Counted from the stretch's first letter, positions 10,776 through 19,439 are shown. The stretch is 64,000 nucleotides of DNA from Rhizobium redzepovicii (GCF_019793435.1 NZ_JAILYH010000001.1:1-64000); one strand, 5' to 3'. The notes: generated from the letters alone by a model not told the origin. Numbers and translations: made by a program.

Positions 10776-11399
10776 ATGGCGGGACCAAGCCGGATCGTTC
10801 AGGATCTGCGGCGCGCACGCGTTCTGGTTGTCCATCCGCGCGACGAGGACGGCAATTTGCTGATCGCCCACCTCAAACGCCTCGGCTGCGAGGTTCGCGC
10901 GACCTGGCCGCTCCCGCCTGCCTTGCCGCCCGACATAGACACCGTCTTCCTGCATGTCGAGGATGTCCAACTCGAGCATGCGCTCGAGATCATCGATCTC
11001 CAACAGACGGCGGTCATCGCCATCCTGACATATGAGAGCCCGACGGCACTCCAGGCGATCATCGATCTCAACGCCCACGGCGTTATCAGCAAACCGCTGC
11101 GGCCGCTCGGCATTCTGACGCAATTTGCGCTTGCACGCTATCGGCAAAGCTACGAAAAACGGCTCGCCGGCAAGGTGCAAAAACTCGAGGAAACGTTGAA
11201 AAGCCGGCGGCTGGTCGAAAAGGCCGTTTCGGCGCTGCGGGTCATGAATGGCCTCGATGAAGAGGCGGCCTATAAGCTCTTGCGCGATCAGGCGACGTCA
11301 AGGCGCGTTCCGATGGCGACGATCGCCGAATCGATCATTGCCGCGCAAGACACGATGAAAAGCCTTGGACTGTCGATCGGCGCAAAAACGCAAATTTAA
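10776..11399 (+). CDS. amiR: AmiR/NasT-type ANTAR antiterminator
   Basis: A 207-residue protein: an N-terminal receiver-like domain (residues ~15-130) with no clear phospho-acceptor site, as in AmiR; a coiled-coil (residues ~130-155, ALARYRQSYEKRLAGKVQKL); and a C-terminal three-helix ANTAR domain (KAVSALRVMNGLDEEAAYKLLRDQA). ANTAR domains bind RNA with paired hexaloop hairpins and block terminator formation. The start at ATG 10776 lies just past the amiC stop. The leader after this gene, 11486-11577, contains exactly such an RNA arrangement. Confidence 0.9.
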   Translation: MAGPSRIVQDLRRARVLVVHPRDEDGNLLIAHLKRLGCEVRATWPLPPALPPDIDTVFLHVEDVQLEHALEIIDLQQTAVIAILTYESPTALQAIIDLNAHGVISKPLRPLGILTQFALARYRQSYEKRLAGKVQKLEETLKSRRLVEKAVSALRVMNGLDEEAAYKLLRDQATSRRVPMATIAESIIAAQDTMKSLGLSIGAKTQI

Positions 11400-11485
11400 G
11401 CCTTGAGTTGTGGTCGCGCACGTCTTGAAAATATTGAATAGAGCGGCTTGACGGTCGTATTCTTTCGTGCCAGCCTAAAGATAAC

Positions 11486-11515
11486 GAGCAGGTTTGCTCA
11501 GCGGCAGGGCTGCCG
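11486..11515 (+). promoter_or_regulatory. Twin hexaloop hairpins, probable ANTAR RNA target
   Basis: Two tandem small hairpins: GAGC-AGGTTT-GCTC (11486-11499) and CGGC-AGGGCT-GCCG (11502-11515), each with a 4-bp stem and a six-base loop beginning AGG, separated by two bases. Paired hexaloop hairpins upstream of a terminator are the known binding site of ANTAR proteins. The second loop has A at position 1 and G at position 4, as I recall the consensus; the first has T at position 4. Confidence 0.7.
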
Positions 11516-11537
11516 TATTAACATCATGGCTATGTAG

Positions 11538-11577
11538 CCTCTGGTTCACGGATTGAATTCCGTGCCAGAGGTTTTTT
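11538..11577 (+). terminator. Leader terminator of the amide operon
   Basis: Stem CCTCTGG (11538-11544) pairs with CCAGAGG (11565-11571), with an inner stem CACGG/CCGTG, and is followed directly by six T residues. It ends 16 bases before the nitrilase start, so in the default state it would stop transcription before the structural genes. The AmiR-like protein would prevent this when inducer is present. Confidence 0.85.
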
Positions 11578-11593
11578 GCGTTTGGAGACGAGA

Positions 11594-12439
11594 TTGAGCA
11601 TCAAGACCTCGACCGCACGGATGGCAACCGTCGCAACCGTCCAGTTCGAACCCATCGTCGGCGATCGTGCCCATAACCTCGCCGCCATCGAGCGGCTGGC
11701 GAGGGCAGCAAAGGCCAAGGGCGCAGAGATCGTCGTTCTGCCGGAACTGGCCGACAGCGGCTACAGCTTCCGTGACGGCGACGAGGTTGCCGCATTGGCC
11801 GGTCCGGTACCCGGCGGCCCGACTGCCGAGACGCTCTGCCGCCTTGCCGGGGAACTTGGCCTTTACATCGTCAGCGGCGTTGCCGAGCAGGATGGCGAGC
11901 GGTTTTATAACAGCGCTCTTCTCTGCGGTCCGGAGGGATATATCGGCAAATACCGCAAGCTCCATCTCTGGAACAACGAAAACCGTCTTTTTAAAAAGGG
12001 TGATATCGGGCTGCCGGTATTTGACCTGCCCTTCGGCCGTATCGGCATCGCCATCTGTTACGACGGATGGTTTCCGGAAACATTCCGCGAGTTGGCGCTG
12101 GCCGGCGCGGAACTGGTCTGTGTGCCCACCAACTGGGTGCCGATGCCCGGTGCGGAAAGCGTTGCGGAGCCGATGGCCAACATCCTGCACAAGGCAGCCG
12201 CTCACACCAATGGCCTTTACATCGCCTGCGCCGACCGGATCGGCGTCGAGCGCGGCCAATCCTTCATCGGCCGCAGCTTTATCGTCGGCCCGCAAGGCTG
12301 GCCCATCTCCGGTCCGGCCAGTGCCGATCGCGAGGAAATCCTGATTGCAAAAATCGATCTGTCGAGCGTCACGGAGACCCGCACGCTCAACAGCTTCAAT
12401 CATCTGCTCAGCGACCGCCGAGCCGATGTCTACGGGTAA
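11594..12439 (+). CDS. Nitrilase superfamily amidohydrolase
   Basis: A 281-residue carbon-nitrogen hydrolase with the complete Glu-Lys-Cys triad: Glu51 in VLPELADSGYSF, Lys122 in KYRKLHLW and Cys155 in AICYDGWFPE. The length and motifs fit aliphatic amidases or omega-amidase-like enzymes more than true nitrilases. The TTG at 11594 is chosen because GGAG lies 6 bases upstream; ATG 11621 lacks a ribosome site. It is the first structural gene after the ANTAR-controlled terminator and probably releases ammonia from the imported amide. Confidence 0.88.
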   Translation: MSIKTSTARMATVATVQFEPIVGDRAHNLAAIERLARAAKAKGAEIVVLPELADSGYSFRDGDEVAALAGPVPGGPTAETLCRLAGELGLYIVSGVAEQDGERFYNSALLCGPEGYIGKYRKLHLWNNENRLFKKGDIGLPVFDLPFGRIGIAICYDGWFPETFRELALAGAELVCVPTNWVPMPGAESVAEPMANILHKAAAHTNGLYIACADRIGVERGQSFIGRSFIVGPQGWPISGPASADREEILIAKIDLSSVTETRTLNSFNHLLSDRRADVYG

Positions 12440-12469
12440 TCTCGACCCAACTCAAGAAAGGGGAACAAA

Positions 12470-13618
12470 ATGCAAATGAAAACCATCATCCTGACACTGG
12501 CATCAGCGGCATTCGCCACCGCAGCTTTTGCCGAGGATCCAATCAAGATCGGCGTGCCGGTGGGGCTGTCAGGCGCAAACAGCGTGGTCGCCCCGTCGGT
12601 CGTCCAGGCTGCCGAACTCGCCGTCGAAGAAATCAATGCCAAAGGCGGCGTGCTCGGGCGGCCACTGGCGCTTGAGATCGCCGACGATGCATCCGGGGCC
12701 GCCGGCGCGCAAAAGGCCTTCGATTCCCTGGTTTTCCAGAAGGAGGTGAACGCCGTCATCTCCATGGAAACGAGTGCTGCACGCAATGCCGGACTGCCGA
12801 TCATTTCCAAGGGTGACGTGCCGTATATCTACACGTCTTTCTACGAAGGCAAATCCTGCAACGCCAAGCTTTTCGTCAATGCCTGGGTGCCTGAACAGCA
12901 GGTGCCGCCTGTCGTCGACAATTTCATCGGCAAACAGGGCGCCAAGAAGTTCTTCTTGATCGGTTCGGACTATTCTTTCGGGCGCGGTATGCTGACCTTC
13001 GCCAAAGCCTATATTGAAAAAGCCGGCGGAGAGGTCGTTGGCGAGGAATATCTGCCGATGGACGGCAGCGACTGGACGGCCATCATCTCCAAGGTCCGCT
13101 CCTCCGGCGCCGACGCCATCATCACCTCGACGGCCGGCGGCGCACCGAACGTGACCTTGACCAAGCAGCTGCGTTCGTCCGGCGTCACCCTGCCTTACGG
13201 CAATCTGGCGGTCGACGAAGGCACCGCCAAGAGCATGGGCGCGGATGCCAAGGACATCTTCCTCTCCGCTTCCTACGTCACCGGCATCGACAGCCCCGAG
13301 AACAAGGCATTTCTCTCGGCCATGGAAAAGAAGTTCGGCAAGGAACTGCGCACGCCGAACGATCTTTCGGTGCCGCAATATGAGGCGATCTACCTCTATA
13401 AAGCGGCCGTCGAGAAGGCCGGCAGCACCGATACGGCTGATGTGCTCAAAGCCCTTCCCGACGTCTCCTTCACCGGTCCGCGCGGCAAGATCTCCATGAA
13501 CAAGCAGCACCACGCGCCGCTGACGATGTATCTTGGCCAGGTAAAGGACGACGGCAGCGTTGCAGTCGTCGATAGCTTCAAAGATGTCGATCCTGGCGAT
13601 CAGTGCCCGAATCTCTGA
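12470..13618 (+). CDS. ABC transporter amide/branched-chain-type substrate-binding protein
   Basis: A 382-residue periplasmic protein of the LivJ/UrtA/AmiC family. The N-terminus is a Sec signal peptide (TIILTLASAAFATAAFA, then EDPIKIG). It keeps the family blocks GLSGANS, EINAKGGVLGRPL and FLIGSDYSFGRG, and a C-terminal Cys (DQCPNL). It has the same fold as the AmiC-like sensor upstream but is exported, so sensor and importer probably see the same ligand. The gene lies 30 bases after the nitrilase gene and is followed by a perfect hairpin. Confidence 0.92.
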   Translation: MQMKTIILTLASAAFATAAFAEDPIKIGVPVGLSGANSVVAPSVVQAAELAVEEINAKGGVLGRPLALEIADDASGAAGAQKAFDSLVFQKEVNAVISMETSAARNAGLPIISKGDVPYIYTSFYEGKSCNAKLFVNAWVPEQQVPPVVDNFIGKQGAKKFFLIGSDYSFGRGMLTFAKAYIEKAGGEVVGEEYLPMDGSDWTAIISKVRSSGADAIITSTAGGAPNVTLTKQLRSSGVTLPYGNLAVDEGTAKSMGADAKDIFLSASYVTGIDSPENKAFLSAMEKKFGKELRTPNDLSVPQYEAIYLYKAAVEKAGSTDTADVLKALPDVSFTGPRGKISMNKQHHAPLTMYLGQVKDDGSVAVVDSFKDVDPGDQCPNL

Positions 13619-13625
13619 AACCAGC

Positions 13626-13650
13626 GAGGCGGGGCAGGGTGCCCCGCCTC
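13626..13650 (+). repeat. Perfect 11-bp hairpin after the binding-protein gene
   Basis: Arms GAGGCGGGGCA and TGCCCCGCCTC with a GGG loop begin 8 bases past the binding-protein stop and precede the permease gene. No T-run follows, so complete termination is unlikely; 3'-end protection or partial attenuation of the operon mRNA is more plausible. Confidence 0.6.
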
Positions 13651-13669
13651 CAGCATCGGAGTTCTAGAA

Positions 13670-14503
13670 ATGACCCTCTTTCTCGATATCGTCAGCACCG
13701 CGGCCATTCTCTTCATCGTTGCCGCCGGGCTGCTTGCGATCTTCGGCGTGCTGAAGATCATCAATTTCGCGCACGGCGCGTGGCTGACCATCGGGGCTTA
13801 CTGCGCTGTCGTCGTCAGCGGGTTCGGCCTCAATCCGTGGCTTGCCATTCCCTTCGCGTTTCTAGTCGGAGCGATCCTCGGCGGTATCGCCGAACGCTTC
13901 ATCGTGCGGCCTCTCTATCGCCGGCCGCTCGACGCCATTCTCGCAACCTGGGGCCTTGGCATCGTCATCGGCCAGTTGATCACGCTCTGGTTCGGCCGCG
14001 ACGTGCAGTTCACGCCGGCGCTGCTGCCCGGCACCTTCGATCTCTTTGGCACCGGCTACTCGGCCTACCGCCTTTTCGCCATTGCCGCGGCTATCGGTCT
14101 GGGCCTCGGTTTCACCTTGCTGCTCGATGGGACAAGGCTTGGCCTTTCCGCCCGGGCAGTCATCATGAATGAAACACTGGCGCGCGGACTCGGTATCGAC
14201 ACCGAAAAGGTGCGGCTCGCGACCTTCATGATCGGCACCGGCCTTGCCGCCCTGGCAGGCGTACTGCTGGCGCCGCTGACCAGCGTCGATCCCAATATGG
14301 GCGTCGCCTGGCTGACGGGCGCCTTCATGCTGGTGATGGTCGCGGGCTCTTCGTTCGCCGCGCTTGCCGGCGCCTGCCTCATCTTCGGGGCCGCCCAGGT
14401 GCTCGTCAGCACCTATTTCAGCCCAATCCTCGGCGGCATCACCGTGGCCGTCCTCTGCGCAATCACACTGCGCATACGTCCGAAAGGATTTGCCCGTGCG
14501 TGA
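13670..14503 (+). CDS. Branched-chain/amide ABC transporter permease (LivH/UrtB type)
   Basis: A 277-residue inner-membrane permease with about eight hydrophobic helices and the LivH hallmark GVLKIINFAHGAWLTIGAY near the N-terminus. Family members import amino acids, urea or short amides. It ends by overlapping the start of the fused permease-ATPase gene by 8 bases, so the two subunits are probably made in equal amounts. Confidence 0.92.
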   Translation: MTLFLDIVSTAAILFIVAAGLLAIFGVLKIINFAHGAWLTIGAYCAVVVSGFGLNPWLAIPFAFLVGAILGGIAERFIVRPLYRRPLDAILATWGLGIVIGQLITLWFGRDVQFTPALLPGTFDLFGTGYSAYRLFAIAAAIGLGLGFTLLLDGTRLGLSARAVIMNETLARGLGIDTEKVRLATFMIGTGLAALAGVLLAPLTSVDPNMGVAWLTGAFMLVMVAGSSFAALAGACLIFGAAQVLVSTYFSPILGGITVAVLCAITLRIRPKGFARA

Positions 14504-16253
14504 CAGACAAAAACTCCGGCTTGTCCTTCTACTGGCGCTGGCGCTTGCAGCCCTCCTGCTGATCGTCTTGGGACCGACGTTTCTCGGCCGCTTCAGCCTC
14601 AACGTCCTGACGCGTTCGATGATCTACGCCATGCTGGCGATCACTGTCGACTTGCTCTGGGGCTATACGGGTGTTCTCACCTTCGGGCAGGCGGCATTCT
14701 TTGGCGTCGGCGCCTATGCCACCGCCATGGTTCTCACCCATATCGGCGCAAGCCCGGCGCTTTTCGTCGTCGCCCTTGTGGCCGCCGTGCTCGTTCCGCT
14801 CGTGCTTGGCCTCGCCGTCGGCTGGCTGTCGTTCTATCACGGATCGACACCGCTTTACGCCACCGTGATCTCGCTCGTTGTGCCGATCGTCGTCACACAG
14901 CTCGTCTTTTCGGGCGGCACCTGGACCGGTTCATCGAGCGGCCTTGTCGGTTACGACACTCTGCCGCTCGGGCTTCCCGGCTACTTCCGCCTGTCGGGCG
15001 CCTGTCTACTGGCATTGGCGATTGTTGCGATCGTCTTTGTCCGGTCGGATGCCGGCCGTCTGCTTGTGGCAATCCGCGACAATGAAGCCCGAGTCGCCTA
15101 TCTGGGCATGAATCCGGCCCGGTTGAAGATCGTCCTGACGGGCGTTCTTGCCGGCGTATGCGGCCTTGCGGGCTTCCTTTATGCCAATGCATCCGGTGTC
15201 GTCGCACCAGAGAATACCGGTTTCGTCTTCGGAACCGAACTCGTCGTCTGGACGGCGCTCGGTGGCCGGGGAACGATCATCGGGCCGTTGTTCGGCGCAA
15301 TCGGTATCGACTATCTGAGCGCTAGTCTTTCGGGCGATCTGCCCTTCCTCTGGCAGCTGATCGTCGGTGCGCTGTTCGTCATCATGATCATCCTTCTGCC
15401 GGGCGGCCTCGCCTCCCTGGTGACGCGTTTCCTCAAGTCCGCAAGCTCCAACAGCGCCCTGAAGTCCTTGCCGACGCGCATCGTCGCCAGGAATGGTGCG
15501 GTGGCAGGCAAAAGCCTTCTGTCGATCCGCGGTCTCGGCAAGTCCTATGGCAGCTTGGCCGTGCTGAAGGGCATCGACCTGGAAATCGGCGCCGGAGAAC
15601 TCGTCAGCCTGGTCGGCCCGAACGGCGCCGGCAAGACCACGCTGATGCGTTGTCTTTCGGACGGTACCGAGCAGATCGAAGGTCAAGTGGATATCATCGG
15701 CACCAATATCGCCGGTCGTGCACCCGAACGGATCGTCGCACTCGGCGTCGGCCGGAAATTCCAGGTCGCCAGCATCTTCGACAGCATGACCATCGGCGAA
15801 TGCCTGAAGATGGCGCGTCTCAGCCGCGAGACGCCCAACCCGATGCGATCGTCCGCCGAGATCATGCTGCCGGCCGCTGCGGCCGAAATCCTGACGCTCA
15901 CCGGCATGGCAGGCATGCTGGACAAACCGGTCTCGCTGCTGTCGCACGGTCAAAGGCAGGCTCTGGAACTGGCGATGGTCGTCGCTCTGGAACCTCGCAT
16001 CATTCTTCTCGACGAGCCAACGGCGGGTCTTACCAAGACCGAACGCATGACCATCGGCACCATCCTCAAGAAACTGACGGACGAGATGGGTTTCGCCGCC
16101 ATCCTGGTCGAACACGATCTGGATTTCGTGCGTGAGATATCGAGCCGCATCGTGGTTCTCCATCAGGGCAAACTGGTTCTCGACGGCACGGTGAATGACG
16201 TGGTCAATTCCGAAACGGTTCGCACCATCTACGCAGGAGGCGCACATGGCTGA
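14496..16253 (+). CDS. Fused ABC permease-ATPase (LivM-LivG type)
   Basis: A 585-residue fusion. Residues 1 to ~310 form a LivM/UrtC permease (signature LWGYTGVLTFGQAAFFGVGAY), a linker of ~25 residues follows, and residues ~340-585 are a LivG ATPase with Walker A GPNGAGKTT, Walker B IILLDEP and switch His in VEHDLDFV. The ABC signature reads LSHGQ instead of LSGGQ. The GTG start at 14496 overlaps the previous stop and has GAAAGGA 7 bases upstream. Such fusions are known in amide/urea-type importers. There is no frameshift at the junction, so the fusion looks genuine. Confidence 0.9.
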   Translation: MRDRQKLRLVLLLALALAALLLIVLGPTFLGRFSLNVLTRSMIYAMLAITVDLLWGYTGVLTFGQAAFFGVGAYATAMVLTHIGASPALFVVALVAAVLVPLVLGLAVGWLSFYHGSTPLYATVISLVVPIVVTQLVFSGGTWTGSSSGLVGYDTLPLGLPGYFRLSGACLLALAIVAIVFVRSDAGRLLVAIRDNEARVAYLGMNPARLKIVLTGVLAGVCGLAGFLYANASGVVAPENTGFVFGTELVVWTALGGRGTIIGPLFGAIGIDYLSASLSGDLPFLWQLIVGALFVIMIILLPGGLASLVTRFLKSASSNSALKSLPTRIVARNGAVAGKSLLSIRGLGKSYGSLAVLKGIDLEIGAGELVSLVGPNGAGKTTLMRCLSDGTEQIEGQVDIIGTNIAGRAPERIVALGVGRKFQVASIFDSMTIGECLKMARLSRETPNPMRSSAEIMLPAAAAEILTLTGMAGMLDKPVSLLSHGQRQALELAMVVALEPRIILLDEPTAGLTKTERMTIGTILKKLTDEMGFAAILVEHDLDFVREISSRIVVLHQGKLVLDGTVNDVVNSETVRTIYAGGAHG

Positions 16254-16953
16254 CGCGTTCAAACTCGAGCTCAGCACTGTGTCGAGCGGATATGGCGCGG
16301 TCGATGTCGTCAATGAGGTGTCGCTCGCCATCCGGCCCGGCGAGATCCTCACCCTCATGGGCAAAAACGGCATGGGCAAAACGACGCTGCTGAAGACGAT
16401 CCTCGGCTTCCTGCGGGTCGGCAAAGGCAAGATCGAGGTCGATGGCGCCCCTATCACCGACAGGAAACCGGCGGAGCTGATCGCTTCCGGAATCGGCTAT
16501 GCGCCCCAGGAATTGCCGTTGTTTCAGGATCTTTCCATCCGCGACAATCTGCGCCTGGCGCTAAAGGGCGACCGGGACCTGGCATCCGCCCTGGAGAGGG
16601 TCTACGGCTATTTCCCGTTCCTAAAGGACCGGTTGACCCAGAATGCCGGCACGCTATCGGGCGGTGAGCAGAAAATGCTGATCCTGGCACGGGCGCTGAT
16701 GCTGCGGCCAACGCTGCTGCTAATCGACGAAATCTCCGAAGGCCTGCAGCCCTCCGTCGTCCAGAACATTGCCAAGGCGTTGAGGGACGACCGTGAGAAA
16801 CGCGGCACGACCATCCTGCTGGTCGAACAGAACCTGGATTTCGCCCTTTCGGTAGCGGATCGCTGGGCCATTCTCAAACTTGGAGCGATCGAAGACGAAA
16901 GCGCCAATGGTCCGGACAGCCGCAGCCGTGTCTTGCAACATCTGAAGATCTAG
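16246..16953 (+). CDS. ABC transporter ATP-binding protein (LivF/UrtE type)
   Basis: A 235-residue ATPase with Walker A MGKNGMGKTT, signature LSGGEQKML, Walker B LLLIDEISEG and switch segment LLVEQNLDF. The Walker B continuation reads DEISEGLQPS, the form usual in LivF proteins. The start at ATG 16246 is preceded by AGGAGG and overlaps the previous gene (ATGGCTGA). It pairs with the ATPase half of the fused protein to energise the importer. Confidence 0.92.
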   Translation: MADAFKLELSTVSSGYGAVDVVNEVSLAIRPGEILTLMGKNGMGKTTLLKTILGFLRVGKGKIEVDGAPITDRKPAELIASGIGYAPQELPLFQDLSIRDNLRLALKGDRDLASALERVYGYFPFLKDRLTQNAGTLSGGEQKMLILARALMLRPTLLLIDEISEGLQPSVVQNIAKALRDDREKRGTTILLVEQNLDFALSVADRWAILKLGAIEDESANGPDSRSRVLQHLKI

Positions 16954-16963
16954 GGAGCGGTAA

Positions 16964-18124
16964 GTGCAGGACCGGTGGAATGCATTCATGCCCTATCCCG
17001 ACGTCGATGTCGGCCATGCGTCCACCGGCCCACTTTCCGGCCTTCGCCTGGCGGTAAAGGACCTTTTCGACGTTGCCGGCTATCCAACTGCGGCCGGCAA
17101 TGCCGCGGTGCTCGCTGCATCGGGCATCAGGGCAGCGACGGCGCCTTTGGTCCAGGCGCTTCTGGATGCCGGCGCCTGTTTCGTCGGCAAAACCAATACG
17201 GACGAACTCGCCTATTCCCTCATCGGCGGCAACGTCCATTTCGGCATGCCGAGAAACCCGCGCGATCCTGACCTTATTCCCGGTGGATCGTCTTCCGGTT
17301 CGGCCGTCGCAGTTGCCGCCGGCCTTGCGGATATCGGGCTTGGAACAGACACGTCCGGCTCCATCCGGCTGCCCGCCGCCATCAACGGCCTCATCGGCTG
17401 GCGGCCGACACATGGAAGCCTCGACAACAGGGCATTGCGTGCGCTGGCGCCAAGTTTCGATGTGCCGGGTTTCATGACGAGAAGTCTGGAACCCATGGAC
17501 GCGGTGATGAGCGCCGTCGGCATGCCCGCGGCAAATGACCGACCAATATCCATTCTCATTCCCGCAGATATCTTCGAAACCATCGACGGCGCGATCGCCG
17601 ATGAGATGATCGCCAGCATTCGATCGGCGGTCATGCCTATTCGCAAGATCGACTCTATTTCCTCATTCAGCCTCGCGGATCTTGCTGTGGCGTTCATCAC
17701 CATCCTGCAAAAGGAGGCCTGGGAAAGCAACAAAACGCTCTTCGAGCAGGCCCCGGAGGCAATTGCGCCCGATATTGCCGCGCGCCTTTTGTCAGGATCT
17801 CGCCTCGAAGACTGGGAAGTGCGCGAGGCGCGTGCGATTGCCAAGCTCTTTTCCGGGGAAATCGACCGATTGCTGGGCGAAAATGTAGTCGTCGCTCTTC
17901 CGACCTTGGCCATGAGCGCGCCAACCCGCGATGCCGAACCGGAAAGTTTTGCCGCATTTCGTTCCGCTTGTGTCAAGCTTCTGTGTCTCTCGGGCCTCAG
18001 CGGCTGCACGCAGTTGGCGTTCCCAATCACCGATTGCGCGGGCAATATTTCGCTTTCGTTGCTCGGCGCAAGGAGCACCGACAGGATGCTTGTCTATGTG
18101 GCTCGACAAATAAGAGCTGAGTGA
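16964..18124 (+). CDS. Amidase (amidase-signature family)
   Basis: A 386-residue cytoplasmic amidase with the Ser-cisSer-Lys triad: Lys32 in AVKDLF, the cis-Ser in GGSSSGSA (about residue 109) and the nucleophile near Ser133 in DTSGSIRLPA. It is somewhat shorter than typical 450-residue members, like the compact plant AMI1 group. The GTG start at 16964 lies 10 bases after the ATPase gene, so it closes the amide operon. Having both a nitrilase-fold and an amidase-signature enzyme suggests two hydrolysis steps or two classes of amide. Confidence 0.87.
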   Translation: MQDRWNAFMPYPDVDVGHASTGPLSGLRLAVKDLFDVAGYPTAAGNAAVLAASGIRAATAPLVQALLDAGACFVGKTNTDELAYSLIGGNVHFGMPRNPRDPDLIPGGSSSGSAVAVAAGLADIGLGTDTSGSIRLPAAINGLIGWRPTHGSLDNRALRALAPSFDVPGFMTRSLEPMDAVMSAVGMPAANDRPISILIPADIFETIDGAIADEMIASIRSAVMPIRKIDSISSFSLADLAVAFITILQKEAWESNKTLFEQAPEAIAPDIAARLLSGSRLEDWEVREARAIAKLFSGEIDRLLGENVVVALPTLAMSAPTRDAEPESFAAFRSACVKLLCLSGLSGCTQLAFPITDCAGNISLSLLGARSTDRMLVYVARQIRAE

Positions 18125-18303
18125 ACGAGCATGCTACGGGCGGGGAGGATCGCGTGGTCGGCGATCGCATCGGTCGTGCTCTTCTGGTGCAAGACTGCCG
18201 TATAATTTATCCTCGACAGCAATTCAAAACGGCCGTTTCTCAATGGAGGCGCGGCGCTGTCATGGCCTAGTGTCGTCACTGCCTTGCAAGCACGGAGGAT
18301 GCG

Positions 18304-19149
18304 ATGCTGCTTAAGGGCGAACGGACATTCGTGGTGCGGGACTCGGGCGGCTTCGTCGTGCACGTCAACATGCCGGGATGGCTGAGGCCGAAGCCGACCG
18401 ATCACGGCCATGGCCCTCTCGCCATGGTCGTCGAATCTCTCCTTGATCCCGGCCGGCAGATCGCGATGCACGAGCACCGGAACGACGAGATCATTTCCTG
18501 GGTGCCTGACAGCGTCATGCGTCACGACGACAGGGCCACCGGCCGGCTGGTGATCGACCGCGACCACCTGATGGTGATAAATGCCGGAGCAAGCTTCTGG
18601 CATTCCGAAGAGACGCTGGCATCCGATCGGCCGCTGCGGATGCTGCAGATCCTTATTCGACCGCGTGCAGCCGATCTCGAGCCGAAAATCCAGTACGGAC
18701 CGCTGCCGGCGGCCGCGGCAAACGCCTGGCGGCACCTGGTCGGGCCCGAGGGGGAAGACGCGCCGTTTTATGTCCGCAGCGCGGTCGACGTCTTCGACAT
18801 CCGGCTGGAGGCGGGCGCAAAGGTGGAATTCCCCTATAGGCAGGACCGGGACCTCTATTTCTACGTCTTCACTGGGTCCGTTGTCGTCGGTTCACAGGTG
18901 TTCGCCGAAGGCGAGCAGGGGCTGTCTTTATCGGGTGGCAGGCTCGACGCCGAAGCGGCGGTCCCGAGCATGCTGGTCGCCTTTCTGCTCGATCCGGACG
19001 CCCCGGTCACTAGGCAGGGGACGATCGGCGATCACAGGAAGATCCCGTCAGCAATTTTCATCCGCGCATTTCTAAGGTGGAGGAAATTTCGCCATATGTG
19101 GTATCGTCTTTTTTCGCAACGCCGCCCGAAGGGCAAAAAGGCGATGTGA
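18304..19149 (+). CDS. Pirin-family cupin protein
   Basis: A 281-residue double-cupin protein. The N-terminal cupin keeps metal-binding-type residues (MHEHRNDEIISWV, then a conserved His in FWHSEE), as in pirin/YhhW proteins. The last 30 residues (RAFLRWRKFRHMWYRLF, then a basic tail) are unlike pirins and could be an acquired extension. GGAGG 7 bases before ATG 18304 supports the start. Pirins include quercetinases and transcription cofactors; the role here is open. It lies 180 bases after the amide operon and may be separate. Confidence 0.8.
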   Translation: MLLKGERTFVVRDSGGFVVHVNMPGWLRPKPTDHGHGPLAMVVESLLDPGRQIAMHEHRNDEIISWVPDSVMRHDDRATGRLVIDRDHLMVINAGASFWHSEETLASDRPLRMLQILIRPRAADLEPKIQYGPLPAAAANAWRHLVGPEGEDAPFYVRSAVDVFDIRLEAGAKVEFPYRQDRDLYFYVFTGSVVVGSQVFAEGEQGLSLSGGRLDAEAAVPSMLVAFLLDPDAPVTRQGTIGDHRKIPSAIFIRAFLRWRKFRHMWYRLFSQRRPKGKKAM

Positions 19150-19220
19150 AGCGAAACAAGACGGAACAAGGATGCCCCTAATGGGTTTCGAACCTTAGCG
19201 TTCAATAGGAGGAGCATTTC

Positions 19221-19439
19221 ATGCCTACGGTTGCCGCGACATCCATAACTCCCCCGGACCAGCATCTTGTCACAGCGCGCGAAGCCCTTGAGCCGCTTTA
19301 TGAGAAGCTCGAGCTTCAAACGGAATCGCTGGTGCTGGCTGCCGCGCTGGAGGCGGGATGGTCTCCGGATGAGGCGACGGAGGCGCTTGCGGCACTCAGA
19401 CTGCAGGACGCCCTTTCCACCCTGGGACGCACAAATTAG
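19221..19439 (+). CDS. Small conserved-looking hypothetical protein
   Basis: A 72-residue, mostly helical, acidic protein preceded by AGGAGGAGC. The sequence contains two similar helical blocks, and the segment AAALEAGWSPDEATEALAAL resembles a small helix-turn-helix or UBA-like bundle. I do not recognise a family. The strong ribosome site, good codon use and a possible terminator after it support a real gene. Confidence 0.65.
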   Translation: MPTVAATSITPPDQHLVTAREALEPLYEKLELQTESLVLAAALEAGWSPDEATEALAALRLQDALSTLGRTN

